64,000 nucleotides of DNA from Tillandsia leiboldiana (GCA_029204045.2 JAQNDB010000299.1:1-64000), one strand, 5' to 3'. Shown: positions 24,476-34,871, counted from the first letter of the stretch. Made by a program: numbers and translations. Notes: generated by a model not told the origin, from the letters alone.

Positions 24476-25186
24476 CTATCCTGGAGAAGAAATCTGGAAT
24501 GCCCATGCCAGTCGATCTGTCCTCCATTCTCTAGCCTTCATCTGACACTCTCCGGAAAAAGGCTTCAAGAAGAAGACTGCGGAACTCCGCCCAAATAAAC
24601 AGCTGGGTCCCAGGCGGACCGACAAGTCACGCTCGGCACCACCATGCCACGGCATTATGCTCCAACAAGCTTGTCGCCAAAAGAACCTGAACTGCTCCTC
24701 AACAAAAAGGGTCTCAAGGAGTCGCTCCATCGCTGTGATCCAAGACTCTGCCTCCCACGGCTCCGAGCTCAATCCTGCGAATCAGGGTGGGTCAGACTGC
24801 CGGGACTGGCTCCATCGATCAATGATGTCCCAAAGCTCATCTACTATTCGCTATCCACCCTGCCTCGGTGCCTAAGCACTACTCGTCGGCACAGAGGGGG
24901 CTGCTCACTCAATCAGTGCCACTGGTACAACTGGAGATGCCACTGCATCGGAAGAAAGTGCTGGAGGACACTCAGGCGGTGCTACAACTAGCTGTGCTCT
25001 CTGCTCCGACAGGCGCATCAAACATTCCATGGCCTCCTCCTGGCGTCGGACAGCCTCCGACATCTGTGCCATCTAGGCCCATGACTCCTGGGTCTCGCTC
25101 TGCTCTGATAGCTCTGCCTCTCGCTGCTCGGGTCATTCATCAGACGCGGGATGTGCCCTCCTCACTGCACGACGTCTCAGGGGCAT
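24476..25186 (-). pseudogene. gag: C2 gag remnant
   Basis: ATG at 25186 gives MPLRRRAVRRAHPASDE, matching the C1 gag start, then a stop (TGA) after 17 codons. Further in, a gag-core relic is visible near 24772-24690 (EPWEAESWITAMERLLETLF, compare EPWEVENWIAAMEKLFESLF in C1). The frame is broken and no zinc knuckle is seen, so no functional protein is expected. Confidence 0.78.
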
Positions 25187-25458
25187 CGTAGTCCACTGAC
25201 AATAACAAACATCAGGACACAACAACCAATCGACCCAATCCAGCGAAAGTCTAAGACATGTCATCCATTCTATAGCATTATGCTGTCTACAGCCAACATA
25301 ATTGATTAGGAGAATAAACATGTCAATCACTCATCCCGTCTCCTGGGAGAGGTATAAAACTCAATCAGGCTCTCGCTAAAAGTCACGACTCTCACGTAGT
25401 CATCCTAATGTCCAACCATAAGCCTAGGGTTTCTAAGTCCACAATGACCTACAACCTA

Positions 25459-25471
25459 GGCTCTGATACCA
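25459..25471 (-). other. Primer-binding site of C2
   Basis: Minus strand TGGTATCAGAGCC, 8 bp from the LTR boundary. 25187-25458 is leader. Confidence 0.88.
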
Positions 25472-25479
25472 CTCAAATC

Positions 25480-27105
25480 TGTCACGCCCCGGGGTCGAAA
25501 CTGCGACCTGGGCTCGCCAACAGATCCGCCGCCCATACGGAAAACCCGTATAGACAAAGCATCGAACCTGCAAAAGAATATACTAGAGGTATACAAATAT
25601 CAGAGCTGAAAAGAAAACTACTGTAAAAGTAAAATCCAATCACTGTACAACTGGAAATAAAGATACAATATCCATCTCCCAAATACGATCATATACAAAA
25701 TCCTCTGATACAAAACTCAGAACTCTACAGGGAGGTAACAAAAATGATACATCAGTGTACAGGCTCTCAGTACAAGTCAAATCCTCACAATACAATAGTC
25801 TCTCAAACGTGGAAATAAAACTAATCTACTGACTGTACTGCTAATCTCCAAAAAGGGGCACCGTTAAACTCCAAAGACGGGTAGGGAACTAGCTCGAGAC
25901 TCCCTCGCCTCGGTCAGAAGGATCAGCAACAGGAGCAACAGGAACGGAGAAGGGGGTCCCTGGGAAAAAAAATACACCACAACGGGCGTGAGAACTACAT
26001 CCCACAATAGTTCTCAGTGGGTACCGCAACCAAACCTGACGGTCTGCCCACTAAGTGTACTAGAAGCATAAGATAACAGAAAACTGAAGAAGGAAAGCTG
26101 GAAATAACTCGACAACTACCATGCTTCTATCTACTATGCTCAAAGGGTGATACAGATGAAAATGATGCATCGACTCAAACCCAGTACACTCAATCAACCC
26201 AATCACAGTGACTGCCACATGGGGTCCAGTCAAACCTGCGCCCACCTATGGCCGTTACATCCACTGAGGACCGGACTTACGTAGGGTGTCCGTGACTGCC
26301 AAAACTGGCCCAGCCAGAGGGACTGCGTCGACAAGTCGTGATAGCAAAGTAACAGGTCCACCACCGGAGTGGCACTCGAGGGGCGCGACCCCACCGAGGA
26401 AAGTATCAGTGCATCTCTGTCGAGCTCAATGTGGCTCATGCAGGCTATAGTCCAAATCCACGATCAACAAGACCGACAGTAACCAACATCACATCTCTAA
26501 CTCACTGGCTGGAAATACTCATAGCCGGGACCACCGTCAACCTGACGGCTCCCACAACAGAACACCAAACTCACAGATAACACAGGAAGCACCGACACCA
26601 TAAGGGTTCGGAAATCCCGATAGGTCGATGCCTAGAACCCCAATCAAACAAGAACAGACTCCAGGCTCCGCCTATTGGAGTTCCCGACCCCCTTACAGTT
26701 CGGGAACACGACAACCTCAGTACGACATGCGGAAAACACCAACCAGGGCCCGAAAGTTTCGGGAGACCAACACTTACAACCCTATCAAACAAGAACAGGT
26801 TCCAAGCACGGTCCCGGTAGCTTTCGTCCTGAAACCGAAACAAGAAAGGCCCCTAGAACCCAGATCACCCAAACTCTCTCAGGTGAGGAAGTTGTAATAA
26901 AAAGATGACAGTTATTACTGAAAACCATTTTAATTCTGAGAAACCCAATTTAATATATTTTAGTTCTTTAATAAAAATCGGTTCAAATGAGTTTTATTTT
27001 CCAAACCCCGAAGGACTATTGCCTTCACCCAAATCAAACAAGAACAGGCTCTGGCGACCCGCTCGAAGTTTGGAAGGAAAACATTAATTTACAGAAATTA
27101 TATGT
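25480..27105 (-). repeat. C2 5' LTR, first segment
   Basis: Begins TGTCACGCCCCGGGG and matches 16434-18050. Interrupted after TATGT (27101-27105), the target site of copia element G. Confidence 0.88.
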
Positions 27106-27402
27106 TGTTGGGTCGTATATAATACGGATCTAAATAGGGGAAGAAACACCTAGAGGGGGGTGAATAGGTGTAAACGTATAAACACTCCAAAAATCGTTGC
27201 GTTAAAACCCAATGCGGAAAATAAAATAACACGCAAGATTTTTACGTGGAAAACTCCATCACCGGAGTAAAAAACCACGGGACCGATAACACGGCAGAAA
27301 TCCACTAGAATTAAAACACGTACAAGGTGATTTACCGTACACACTTACGACTCAACCTTTTCAATACGCTCCTAGAGGATCTTCTCCGCTCGCTCCGACG
27401 CT

Positions 27403-27583
27403 TCTCGAATCCACGATCTGCGCCCAACGCCGAATCCACGGCGTCCAACGTCGAATCCACGACGTCCGACCGAATCCACGGTCTTCACCCAATAGCACCC
27501 TTCGAATCCACGAATGTGCCTCGCTCCGAATCCACGAGAGCGATTGAACCTTGAATCCACAAGGACACGCGAATCCACGCGCC
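27403..27583 (-). repeat. Array of eight mini-hairpins with constant loop
   Basis: Eight copies of the loop AATCCA (TGGATT in the element's sense) at 27408, 27433, 27454, 27473, 27505, 27529, 27554 and 27572. Each is enclosed by a different inverted repeat: TCG/CGA, ACGCCG/CGGCGT, ACGTCG/CGACGT, GACCG/CGGTC, TTCG/CGAA, TCGCTCCG/CGAGAGCGA (one bulge), CCTTG/CAAGG and CGCG/CGCG. Stem sequences differ but pairing is kept. The array lies about 280-460 nt downstream of the TATA box, so it should be in the transcript. Function unknown. Confidence 0.85.
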
Positions 27584-27860
27584 GATTTTTTGGGGAAAAT
27601 CGTTGTTTTTGGGTGGTGATGATCCGCCGAATACTTAGATCAAAGATAGATCGGAAATACCATCTAAGTATTCATTAGTTTGATTCAACTCAAGATGTGA
27701 GTATGAAAACCTTGAATCAAACTAATCAATATAGATGAAGAAACATAGAGTATTCTCTAATGATTTCCTTTCTTCTCTATATGTGGATCAATAGCCGTAA
27801 AAGATGATATATGAAAATGACGTCTATGTGGATTGACCCTAGAAAGAAAGACATAGGGTC

Positions 27861-27868
27861 TATTTATA
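27861..27868 (-). promoter_or_regulatory. TATA box of G 3' LTR
   Basis: Minus strand CCTATAAATAGACCC. Identical sites lie at 37681-37688 and 46550-46557. Confidence 0.78.
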
Positions 27869-27933
27869 GGTTAGAAACCCTAGGAAGGAGATAAGAATCA
27901 AAAACCTGCCATTTCTGGATTTTTACGGACGGC

Positions 27934-28215
27934 GATCCGGATCGTGATAACTGAGATCCGGATCGTCGTAACGAATCAGCCAATTCCAGAAAAACGAAGG
28001 TTCGGGATCCGGATCATGTGACTACGATCCGGATCGTTCATACAGTTTACCAAACATCAACGTTCGGGATCCGGATTGCGAAGCAGGATCCGGATCGTTC
28101 AAGGTAGATGGTAAACTCAACGTTCGGGATCCGGATCAAGAGACTACGATCCGGATTGCAATGATATATGAACGAACCACCTTCGGGATCCGGATCGAAC
28201 AACCTGATCCGGATC
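27934..28215 (-). repeat. GATCCGGATC palindrome array in G LTR U3
   Basis: Ten copies of the self-complementary GATCCGGATC (two end in GGATT) arranged as five pairs. Spacing within a pair is 19-21 bp and between pairs about 59-71 bp. The outer member of four pairs is preceded by TTCGG. The array lies directly upstream of the TATA box, where enhancers of LTR promoters usually are. The same paired architecture recurs at 31247-31396. Confidence 0.92.
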
Positions 28216-28442
28216 CTGAACATGTCCCAAGTCCAGTTTTTGATTTTTATGCAATGAAAGATTCTTCCAAGTGTTTCTACACTACAAGAAGTATTCGGAT
28301 CACACAAATTCTTTAGTTAAACATACCTGATCCTTTTGAATTCTTCTTTCTTGAGATTGAGTTAAATGATCCAACTTTCTTCACCTTCAATCTTCAAGAC
28401 TTGAGACTTTCACGAAACTACGCCAACTCAAATTCCGTAACA

Positions 28443-28454
28443 ATCTCCCCCTTT
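28443..28454 (-). other. Element G polypurine tract
   Basis: Minus strand AAAGGGGGAGAT abuts the LTR start TGTTACGG, the normal plus-strand primer site. Confidence 0.88.
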
Positions 28455-29264
28455 GGCGGTTTCGTGACAAAACATAGATCCACTAAAGAAAATTCAAAAA
28501 GATATTTTTGTTGCTATCACCATACAACAAAAATTTACAATGGAGATCCAAAATACAATACATGAGTTAAACTCCTAAAACAGACTCTAGACTTAGACAT
28601 CTGTACTCTCTGCAAAAAGAAATCATTCTTGACAAAAGAAATCGTTAGATACCTCAAGAATTTTGTATCATTCAAAAACCACAAACAGAGATGAAGTTTA
28701 AACTCATTTATACTTACCATGACATTTATACATTCAGATATGTAAACAGATCATAGTTAAAACACCAACATATCCTTTTTGCAATCAAAAAAACACAAAT
28801 GTCATGAGCATGTTTGTGAACAAACTTATATCTATATAGATATGTAATTGATCAGAGTTAAGAACCAACATATCTTCTATGCAATCAAAAACCAAGTGTC
28901 ACAAACTTGTTAGTGAACATCAACTTGTTAGTTATATTACATGCCCAAATAGTTAGCAAATAGTTAGTCGAGGCATGCATTCAAACACAAGATGAAAACA
29001 AAAAGTTGAAGTTGAGATAATACTTACCTTGATGTTCACAAAATCTTCATCATCAAGATTTTCACAATCATTGTTCAAGTTCAAATCATTGTTCTAAACT
29101 CTCTCTCCCCCTTTTTGTCACAAATAAAGCCAAAAATTACAGAAGTGGAGAGAATGGTTAATAGTTTAAGTTCGAGGACTAAAGACTCAAATTAAAACTT
29201 AAAAACCTGCACAACAGTAGGATTTAAACATATGCATAATAAACAGAAGTTAGAAGGATACGGA
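28455..29264 (-). other. Noncoding 3' region of G with a second PPT-like tract
   Basis: No coding sequence. Holds an imperfect direct repeat of about 85 bp (28737-28822 and 28839-28920) and, at 29101-29116, a second purine tract (minus strand AAAAAGGGGGAGAGAG) preceded by GTGACA. The true PPT region has the comparable GTCACG a little upstream. The second tract lies about 150 nt after the env-like stop codon. Confidence 0.75.
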
Positions 29265-30701
29265 TCATTCAGACTCGTCTGAACTGATACAGCCGAGGAT
29301 TTGGAAAATCTTCTTTATTCGCTTGTTCATTGCTGATTGATTTTTATTTACCTTCTTTATTTCTTCCTTTACCTCAATCAGTTCATTTGATATACGTTCT
29401 TGCTCGTTGGAGAGCCTTTGCTGTTCTTTATAGATTGAGGTAACAGAAGCATCATCATCAGAAGTTGATTGTGGTGCTTCTTGTGCTGGAGGTGCTGGTT
29501 GAGTTGGAGGAGCTTCTGCCGGTGCAGAAGTTGTTGCTTGTTGTCGTTGTTCTCGTTGCCGGTGAAGAGGTATGAAAGGTTCATCTGGCTTCGTCGAGAG
29601 AGACTTCACAATTGTCGTCTCATTAATGGTGCCCAAACTGTACATGTATGAGCTCGCGCTTGTATCGACTTTAAACTTTCTAAGGATGCGCATGATAATC
29701 ATTGGATAGGGTAGTCTCTCTGAGGGGTGAGAGTGTTCCACATATCGCGCCATCCTTGACCAAATGAGATAAGGAATATTCAAGTTTGCTCCCATCAATG
29801 CGGCCGGGTTTCCAAGAAGATAAAGGTATAACATTCTGTCCCATCGAAGAACCTTCGTATTCATGTTGGGAAGAATGTTGTAGCAGACAATGAAGTTTAA
29901 GTACCTATACTCTGGTCGAAGCTCTTTAGAGAAAACAGAATTTCCGGTCGACCGAGTATTTGGAACACAAATTCCATTAACTACAACTCTCCAGGAGTTG
30001 TCGTTGAAGCTTTGAGTTTTTAGGTAATGGAGTCCATCAGCTCTGGCAGCCATATCTAGCACAACTCCAATCAGCTGGGGTGTGACTTTGATTCTGATAT
30101 TTTTAACCAAAGTGTAAAATTCTCGACGTCCATCCTCGTGATCAATCAGACTTGCAGCGTTCTGATAAAAAATTCGAACTGAGTGTGGACAGTACCCAGT
30201 AGTCTCAGGGAAGTTGCAAATTTGAGCAAGACCAACTTGGTCAAACAAAGTCCCAAAAGCTACAGATCGTTCCTTCATTGGTTTGACATTGACATGTCTC
30301 TCGCCAATGCATTCCCTCTTCTCAAAATTCTTGATTCTGTCGGAGCTGATGAAGTCTTGTGGAGGAGGCTGCCTAGCAACTGGTTCCTCAATGGTAATTC
30401 CTTGAGCACTGCCTCTTTTTCTTGCACCAGTTTTTCTTTTTGTTCCAACTGGACTTGGTTCCATTGGTGCTTTCCCTTTTTCAGCTGCAGTAGGTTTTGA
30501 AGCTTCAGCAGTTGCTTTCCCTTTGGAGACAATGGGAGCAGCTTGCTCAATTTCGATGTTATCCCAGTCGATCGACTCTGTTTCTGATTCAGTGTCGGAA
30601 TCAACCTTAGTCTTCTTTGCTTTCTTAGCCTTCTTAGGCTTGGCAGTATCCTTGACATGTACCATGGCAGCAAGTAGGAAAACAATCCAAGTGATCACCA
30701 T
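29265..30701 (-). CDS. Env-like extra ORF of SIRE-type copia element
   Basis: 478 codons from ATG at 30701; a second ATG in good context lies at 30665 (residue 13). Residues 1-13 are hydrophobic. Next comes a very basic, then Ser/Asp/Glu-rich segment (KPKKAKKAKK ... DSDTESETES, ~20-50), a Lys/Pro-rich low-complexity stretch to ~110, and a conserved globular part at ~125-350. That part resembles the domain called putative plant transposon protein (Transposase_32, PF20167), with MKERSVAFGTLF, a V-FY-N type motif near SVRIFYQNAASL and YPMIIMRILRKF. A Pro/Ala/Gln linker follows, then a charged coiled coil at ~425-470 (EQERISNELIEVKEEIKKVN). The third ORF in SIRE/Maximus elements has been called env-like, but I see no clear membrane anchor or cleavage site, and its function is unknown. 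The frame is fully open. Confidence 0.78.
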   Translation of the reverse strand: MVITWIVFLLAAMVHVKDTAKPKKAKKAKKTKVDSDTESETESIDWDNIEIEQAAPIVSKGKATAEASKPTAAEKGKAPMEPSPVGTKRKTGARKRGSAQGITIEEPVARQPPPQDFISSDRIKNFEKRECIGERHVNVKPMKERSVAFGTLFDQVGLAQICNFPETTGYCPHSVRIFYQNAASLIDHEDGRREFYTLVKNIRIKVTPQLIGVVLDMAARADGLHYLKTQSFNDNSWRVVVNGICVPNTRSTGNSVFSKELRPEYRYLNFIVCYNILPNMNTKVLRWDRMLYLYLLGNPAALMGANLNIPYLIWSRMARYVEHSHPSERLPYPMIIMRILRKFKVDTSASSYMYSLGTINETTIVKSLSTKPDEPFIPLHRQREQRQQATTSAPAEAPPTQPAPPAQEAPQSTSDDDASVTSIYKEQQRLSNEQERISNELIEVKEEIKKVNKNQSAMNKRIKKIFQILGCISSDESE

Positions 30702-31229
30702 TGCTAATGGTTTCTTGAGAAAAAGAATCCTGTGTAGACCAACTCAAGAGCACATGAAAAATTGTTAATTTTCAAAGATTGAAAAATTGTACCCAAACAA
30801 TCATAATCATGTAAAGAAGCTAAGAATCAAATTAGTTTTGCAAAAGGACTTTTTAAAGATAGATCAATTGCATGAATTTCGAAAATCCTTATTATATGCC
30901 CTAAAACCGAAATTTTAGAAATCGAAGCCTAAAAATCCGTTAATCAGGAGAAAACCTAGCATATAATCAAAACTAAACAACCCAGAGTTCTTATTTCAAA
31001 AGAAATTTGATCAAAAACCATCCACAAACAAAATTGATCCAAGAATTTCGTACGTTTGAGGAGGAAAAGAGAAAAACGGTGAAAAACCGAGATTTTGATC
31101 AATAAAACTTACTTGGAATTGAAGAACCTGAGTTTGAAAGCTTCCAGGAAGGATGAAATCTAGAGAGAGAGGCTCTGGAAACTTCGGAACAAAAGATTGG
31201 AGTAAAGAAATCAAAAACCCCTTTCGTTC
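30702..31229 (-). other. Leader region upstream of env-like ORF
   Basis: About 530 bp between the TATA-like site and the env-like ATG, with no coding potential. It includes a possible splice donor (CAAGTAAGTTTT, around 31108-31119) and a possible acceptor (TGGTCTACACAG, around 30734-30745), both on the minus strand. An intron is only a suggestion. Confidence 0.4.
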
Positions 31230-31237
31230 CTTATAAA
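31230..31237 (-). promoter_or_regulatory. TATA-like site next to internal palindrome array
   Basis: Minus strand GGTTTATAAGGAA, 9 bp downstream of the array. Weaker than the LTR TATA box. A promoter for the env-like ORF is inferred from the array beside it. Confidence 0.45.
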
Positions 31238-31246
31238 CCTAGCCGC

Positions 31247-31396
31247 GATCCGGATCAGTTCATAACTGCGATCCGGATCGGCTACCCGCAGTAAGAAACT
31301 GCGTTCGGGATCCGGATCGGCAGATACAATCCGGATCGTCAGCCCGCAGAAGAATTCCTGCGTTCGGGATCCGGATCATCTAGCCCGATCCGGATC
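31247..31396 (-). repeat. Internal GATCCGGATC array mirroring the LTR U3
   Basis: Six copies (31247, 31270, 31309, 31327, 31367 and 31387; the fourth reads AATCCGGATC) form three pairs with 18-23 bp spacing and a period of about 60 bp. In two pairs the outer member is preceded by TTCGG, as in the LTR. Two spacers are themselves inverted repeats (CGCAGT-AAGAA-ACTGCG and CGCAG...CTGCG). Sequence outside the motifs does not align with the LTR. Confidence 0.9.
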
Positions 31397-32337
31397 GGCC
31401 CCAACTTTTTCTATAGAAAAATTTCAGAGAAATTCAAGAAAAAACCAGAAAAAGATTGTAAGCACAAAGGTGTATCAACTTTAAACAAAAAGAATCGTTT
31501 CACACAACAAGAATTAGATTATGCCAAATCTATCAGTAATATCCAAAAATGAAACGAAAATTTACAAGAATTAAATCCCTTAAAGTTGAACACATTCAAT
31601 TACATCTAACTTGATCTTATGAGTAATGCCTTTATCAAATCATCAATTCAGTAAAGAAAATGAAATACAAAGATCAATAGATGTTTGAAATCCCAAATAT
31701 AGTAGATAATATTTCTAGACAATCTGTTGAAGAGAGTGGCTCTTTGAGCATCTTTCTTTAAAATCCCACCTTATACCAACCTTGAAATTTGACAGAGTCA
31801 AGTATTTCAACATGCATTTTACTTAATCAAAAATTTGAACAACCATGCTTGGTATACATGTGGTAGCTGCACACAATACTCGGACGACCGAGGTGGTAGC
31901 TCTTTCCTCCATGTGGTGGTAGTTTTCACACTCCTCATTGGGATGTAACTCTTTCCACATCTTTTGAGCATTTTACATTATCTTTGACTCCCCCTCAATT
32001 GGCTATCAATTATTTAAGATATAAAGTATTCAACCAAAAATTGATCTCGATTTCATACTCGACAAAACAGTCAAATAAGATAATGACTATACCAAGAGAT
32101 CATTGAGAGAGAAATTGACTTTGATCACTTTAGAAGATGATTTAATTAACATAAACGATCATTGCAACAATGAAATATTATGATGGCAAAAGCATAATAA
32201 ATTTCTAAATGTGTGAACAGATGCAATTAAAGTCAATTAAGATCTATGCTCAATTACTATCCTATGTATAAACATAGATAATGAATAGAACAAAACAAAT
32301 ACAAAACCTATTTTAAGCAAAGGTTTCAAAAAGAAGT
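31397..32337 (-). other. Spacer between RNase H and internal array
   Basis: Noncoding. Contains a purine tract on the minus strand, GAGGGGGAG at 31996-31988, about 340 nt after the pol stop. Near 31865-31925 the short repeat GCTACCAC and a small stem-loop CTCGG-TCGT-CCGAG (minus strand) are present. I cannot assign a function. Confidence 0.6.
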
Positions 32338-34761
32338 TTATTTCAAAGAAAGCATACCAATTGCTTTTCGCAAATGAATAAAACGTTTTTGATCCAAAGG
32401 TTTTGTTAAAAAGTCAGCTAATTGATCTTCAGTTGAAATATATGAAAGTTGAAGAGTATTTGATTCAACTAGCTCTCTAAGAAAATGATATCTAAGTTCA
32501 ATATGTTTTGTTCTAGAGTGCAACACAGGGTTTTTAGAAATGTTAATAGCACTTGTGTTGTCACAAAGAATTGTTACCGAAGATGCTGAAATGCGGAAGT
32601 CACTCAATACGCTTTTCATCCAAATGAGTTGAGTTGAGCAACTTCCAGCTGAAATGTATTCCGCTTCGGCAGTCGAGAGTGCTATGCAATTCTGCTTTTT
32701 ACTGTGCCATGCAACAAGGCAATGGCCGAGATAGAAGCATGCACCACTCGTGCTTTTCCGATCATCCACTGATCCTGCCCAATCGGCATCTGAGTATCCA
32801 ACAATGTCCAGACTTGTTCCCATAGGATACCAAATTCCGAAATTAATTGATCCTTTGATGTACCGGATGATCCGTTTCACCGCTTTCAGGTGAACCTCCT
32901 TTGGTGCTGATTGATATCTCGCGCAAATCCCAACACTAAAGGATATATCCGGGCGACTAGCCGTGAGGTAAAGTAGACTTCCAATCATACTTCTATACAG
33001 TTTCTCGTCTACATTCTCACTATGTGATTCACTTCCAAGTCCCTTGTGGCTAGTTCCCATTGGAGTTGGAAAATCTTTACAATTTTCTAGATCAAACTTT
33101 TTGACCAACTCCAGTGCATACTTGGATTGACTCAAGTGAATACCTTCATCATTTTGTTTAATTTGCAATCCAAGAAAATAAGACAATTCGCCCATCATGG
33201 ACATCTCAAATTCGCTTTCCATGGTCTCCGCGAATTTAGAAGCATCATTATCTTTTGTTGCACCAAATACAATGTCATCGACATAGATTTGTGCTACAAT
33301 GAAATTATTTTGATAATGCTTCACAAAGAGAGTCCTGTCAGCTCCCCCTCGAGTATAGCCCTTCTCCAAAAGGTGCTTTGTTAACCTTTCGTACCATGCT
33401 CGCGGTGCTTGTTTCAGACCGTAAAGAGCCTTTTTCAAACGAAAAACATGGTTAGGTTGTTTATGATCTACAAAACCTTTCGGTTGAGCTACATAAACTT
33501 CCTCATTTAAAAACCCATTTAGAAATGCGCTCTTGACGTCCATTTGAAATAATTTGATTTTAAAATGACAAGCAATAGCAAACAATATACGAATGGACTC
33601 GAGTCTAGCTACAGGGGCGAAAGTTTCGTCAAAGTCTATACCTTCTACTTGAGAGTAGCCTTGAGCAACTAGTCGTGCCTTGTTCCTGATGATAGTACCA
33701 TCTTCATCTTTCTTGTTCTTGAAGATCCATTTGGTACCTATCACATTATGTTGCTTTGGAGGCTTCGTTAATTCCCAGACTTTGTTTCGCTCAAATTGAT
33801 GGAGCTCTTCCTGCATAGCTTTAATCCAGTAGTCATCCTGAAGAGCTTCATCTATTGTCTTTGGTTCGATTAAGGATACGTAGCAAGCAAATCCGCAAAC
33901 CAACTGCCTTCGAGTTCTAACTCCTTCTTGTGGATCTCCAATGATGTTCGATTCCGGATGATCCTTGGAGATTCGTAGCGTTTGTTGAAACGGAGTACTC
34001 GGAGGTACACGAGATGATTCCTGCACATCAGATAAACTAGAAGAACCATTAGATGCATCATTAATATTGGAAGTATTATCATGAGAAGATGCACTAGCAG
34101 GAGAATCATCATCTAGAGAGATATCGAGGGTAGATTTTTCAGATTCAAAGTGAGAAGCTTCATCTACTTTAACATTTATAGATTCTACGATCGTCTTAGA
34201 TTCGATGTTAAATACTCGATATGCTCTGCTATTCGTAGAATAACCCAAAAAGATCCCTTCATCACTTCGAGAGTCGAACTTTCCAAGATTTTCACGGTCA
34301 CGTAAGATGTAACATCGACTCCCGAAGATACGAAAGTACTTGATATCCGGTTTTCTACTAAACCACAGCTCATATGGTGTATTCAAGGTTCCTGGGCGCA
34401 AATACACTCTGTTAATGACATAGACAGCGGTGTTCACAGCTTCAGCCCAAAAATGTAGCGGTAATTTCCGGCTATGAAGCATCACACGCGCCATCTCTTG
34501 AACAACCCTGTTTTTGCGCTCAACAACACCATTTTGCTGAGGTGTATAGGGTGCCGAGAATTCATGTTTAATGCCATTTGAAGTACAAAAATCAATGAAT
34601 TTTGAATTTATGAATTCTCCACCCCTATCACTTCTAACACGAATGATCTTTTCATTCTTTTCAATCATAATACGATGGCAAATCTCATGAAAAGAGTCAA
34701 ACGTATCAGCTTTCTCTCTCAAAAATGCTACCCAAGAAAACCGAGAGAAGTCATCAACCAA
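32338..34761 (-). CDS. pol: Element G pol: integrase core, RT, RNase H (5'-deleted)
   Basis: 807-codon open stretch counted from a TTG (34761). No ATG starts it, and the frame is a remnant of a longer polyprotein. The integrase core begins at residue 1 with VDDFSRFSW. Catalytic candidates are D3/D4, D45 (RSDRGGEF) and E81 (GVVERKN), with exact D-x35-E spacing. Next is an acidic/Ser-rich linker (~200-265), then RT (~310-560) with YVDD at 493-496 ([11 protein letters not shown]), and RNase H (~650-790; [31 protein letters not shown]). The HHCC zinc domain of integrase and the protease are missing, so on its own this copy cannot make a complete set of enzymes. Confidence 0.93.
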   Translation of the reverse strand: MVDDFSRFSWVAFLREKADTFDSFHEICHRIMIEKNEKIIRVRSDRGGEFINSKFIDFCTSNGIKHEFSAPYTPQQNGVVERKNRVVQEMARVMLHSRKLPLHFWAEAVNTAVYVINRVYLRPGTLNTPYELWFSRKPDIKYFRIFGSRCYILRDRENLGKFDSRSDEGIFLGYSTNSRAYRVFNIESKTIVESINVKVDEASHFESEKSTLDISLDDDSPASASSHDNTSNINDASNGSSSLSDVQESSRVPPSTPFQQTLRISKDHPESNIIGDPQEGVRTRRQLVCGFACYVSLIEPKTIDEALQDDYWIKAMQEELHQFERNKVWELTKPPKQHNVIGTKWIFKNKKDEDGTIIRNKARLVAQGYSQVEGIDFDETFAPVARLESIRILFAIACHFKIKLFQMDVKSAFLNGFLNEEVYVAQPKGFVDHKQPNHVFRLKKALYGLKQAPRAWYERLTKHLLEKGYTRGGADRTLFVKHYQNNFIVAQIYVDDIVFGATKDNDASKFAETMESEFEMSMMGELSYFLGLQIKQNDEGIHLSQSKYALELVKKFDLENCKDFPTPMGTSHKGLGSESHSENVDEKLYRSMIGSLLYLTASRPDISFSVGICARYQSAPKEVHLKAVKRIIRYIKGSINFGIWYPMGTSLDIVGYSDADWAGSVDDRKSTSGACFYLGHCLVAWHSKKQNCIALSTAEAEYISAGSCSTQLIWMKSVLSDFRISASSVTILCDNTSAINISKNPVLHSRTKHIELRYHFLRELVESNTLQLSYISTEDQLADFLTKPLDQKRFIHLRKAIGMLSLK

Positions 34762-34871
34762 TAAGAAAATATACCAATTTACCTTGCAAGGATGGTTGAC
34801 GAGTTGGCCAAAAGAAAAAGAAGAAAAGAAAATAGTCTACATAAACTATGCAAGATTTAATCGTAGAACGA
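34762..34871 (-). other. Deletion junction between gag and integrase
   Basis: In the related element F, gag (PTYSKTRKVWVRKGE) is followed by protease (YLDSGCSRHMTG). Here PTYSKTQKVWVCKGE is followed within 5 codons by a stop, then about 110 bp with stops, then integrase from [11 protein letters not shown]. About a kilobase holding protease and the integrase zinc domain is therefore absent. Confidence 0.8.

Larger units (their letters stand above)
27106..28442 (-). repeat. Element G 3' LTR (1337 bp)
   Basis: From TGTTGGGTCG to CCGTAACA on the plus strand. In its own sense it has a U3 with ten GATCCGGATC-type palindromes, a TATA box at 27868-27861, then a transcribed part with a hairpin array (27583-27403). 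It carries T at 27825, G at 27988 and T at 28162 (approximate positions) where the 5' LTR has G, T and C. Confidence 0.95.

Noticed and set aside
27403..28215. A CRISPR-like array, suggested by short regularly spaced repeats in the G LTR.
   Set aside because: The repeats are 6-10 bp, the spacing is too short and irregular, and the context is a plant retrotransposon LTR. They are palindromes and hairpins, not direct repeats with spacers.
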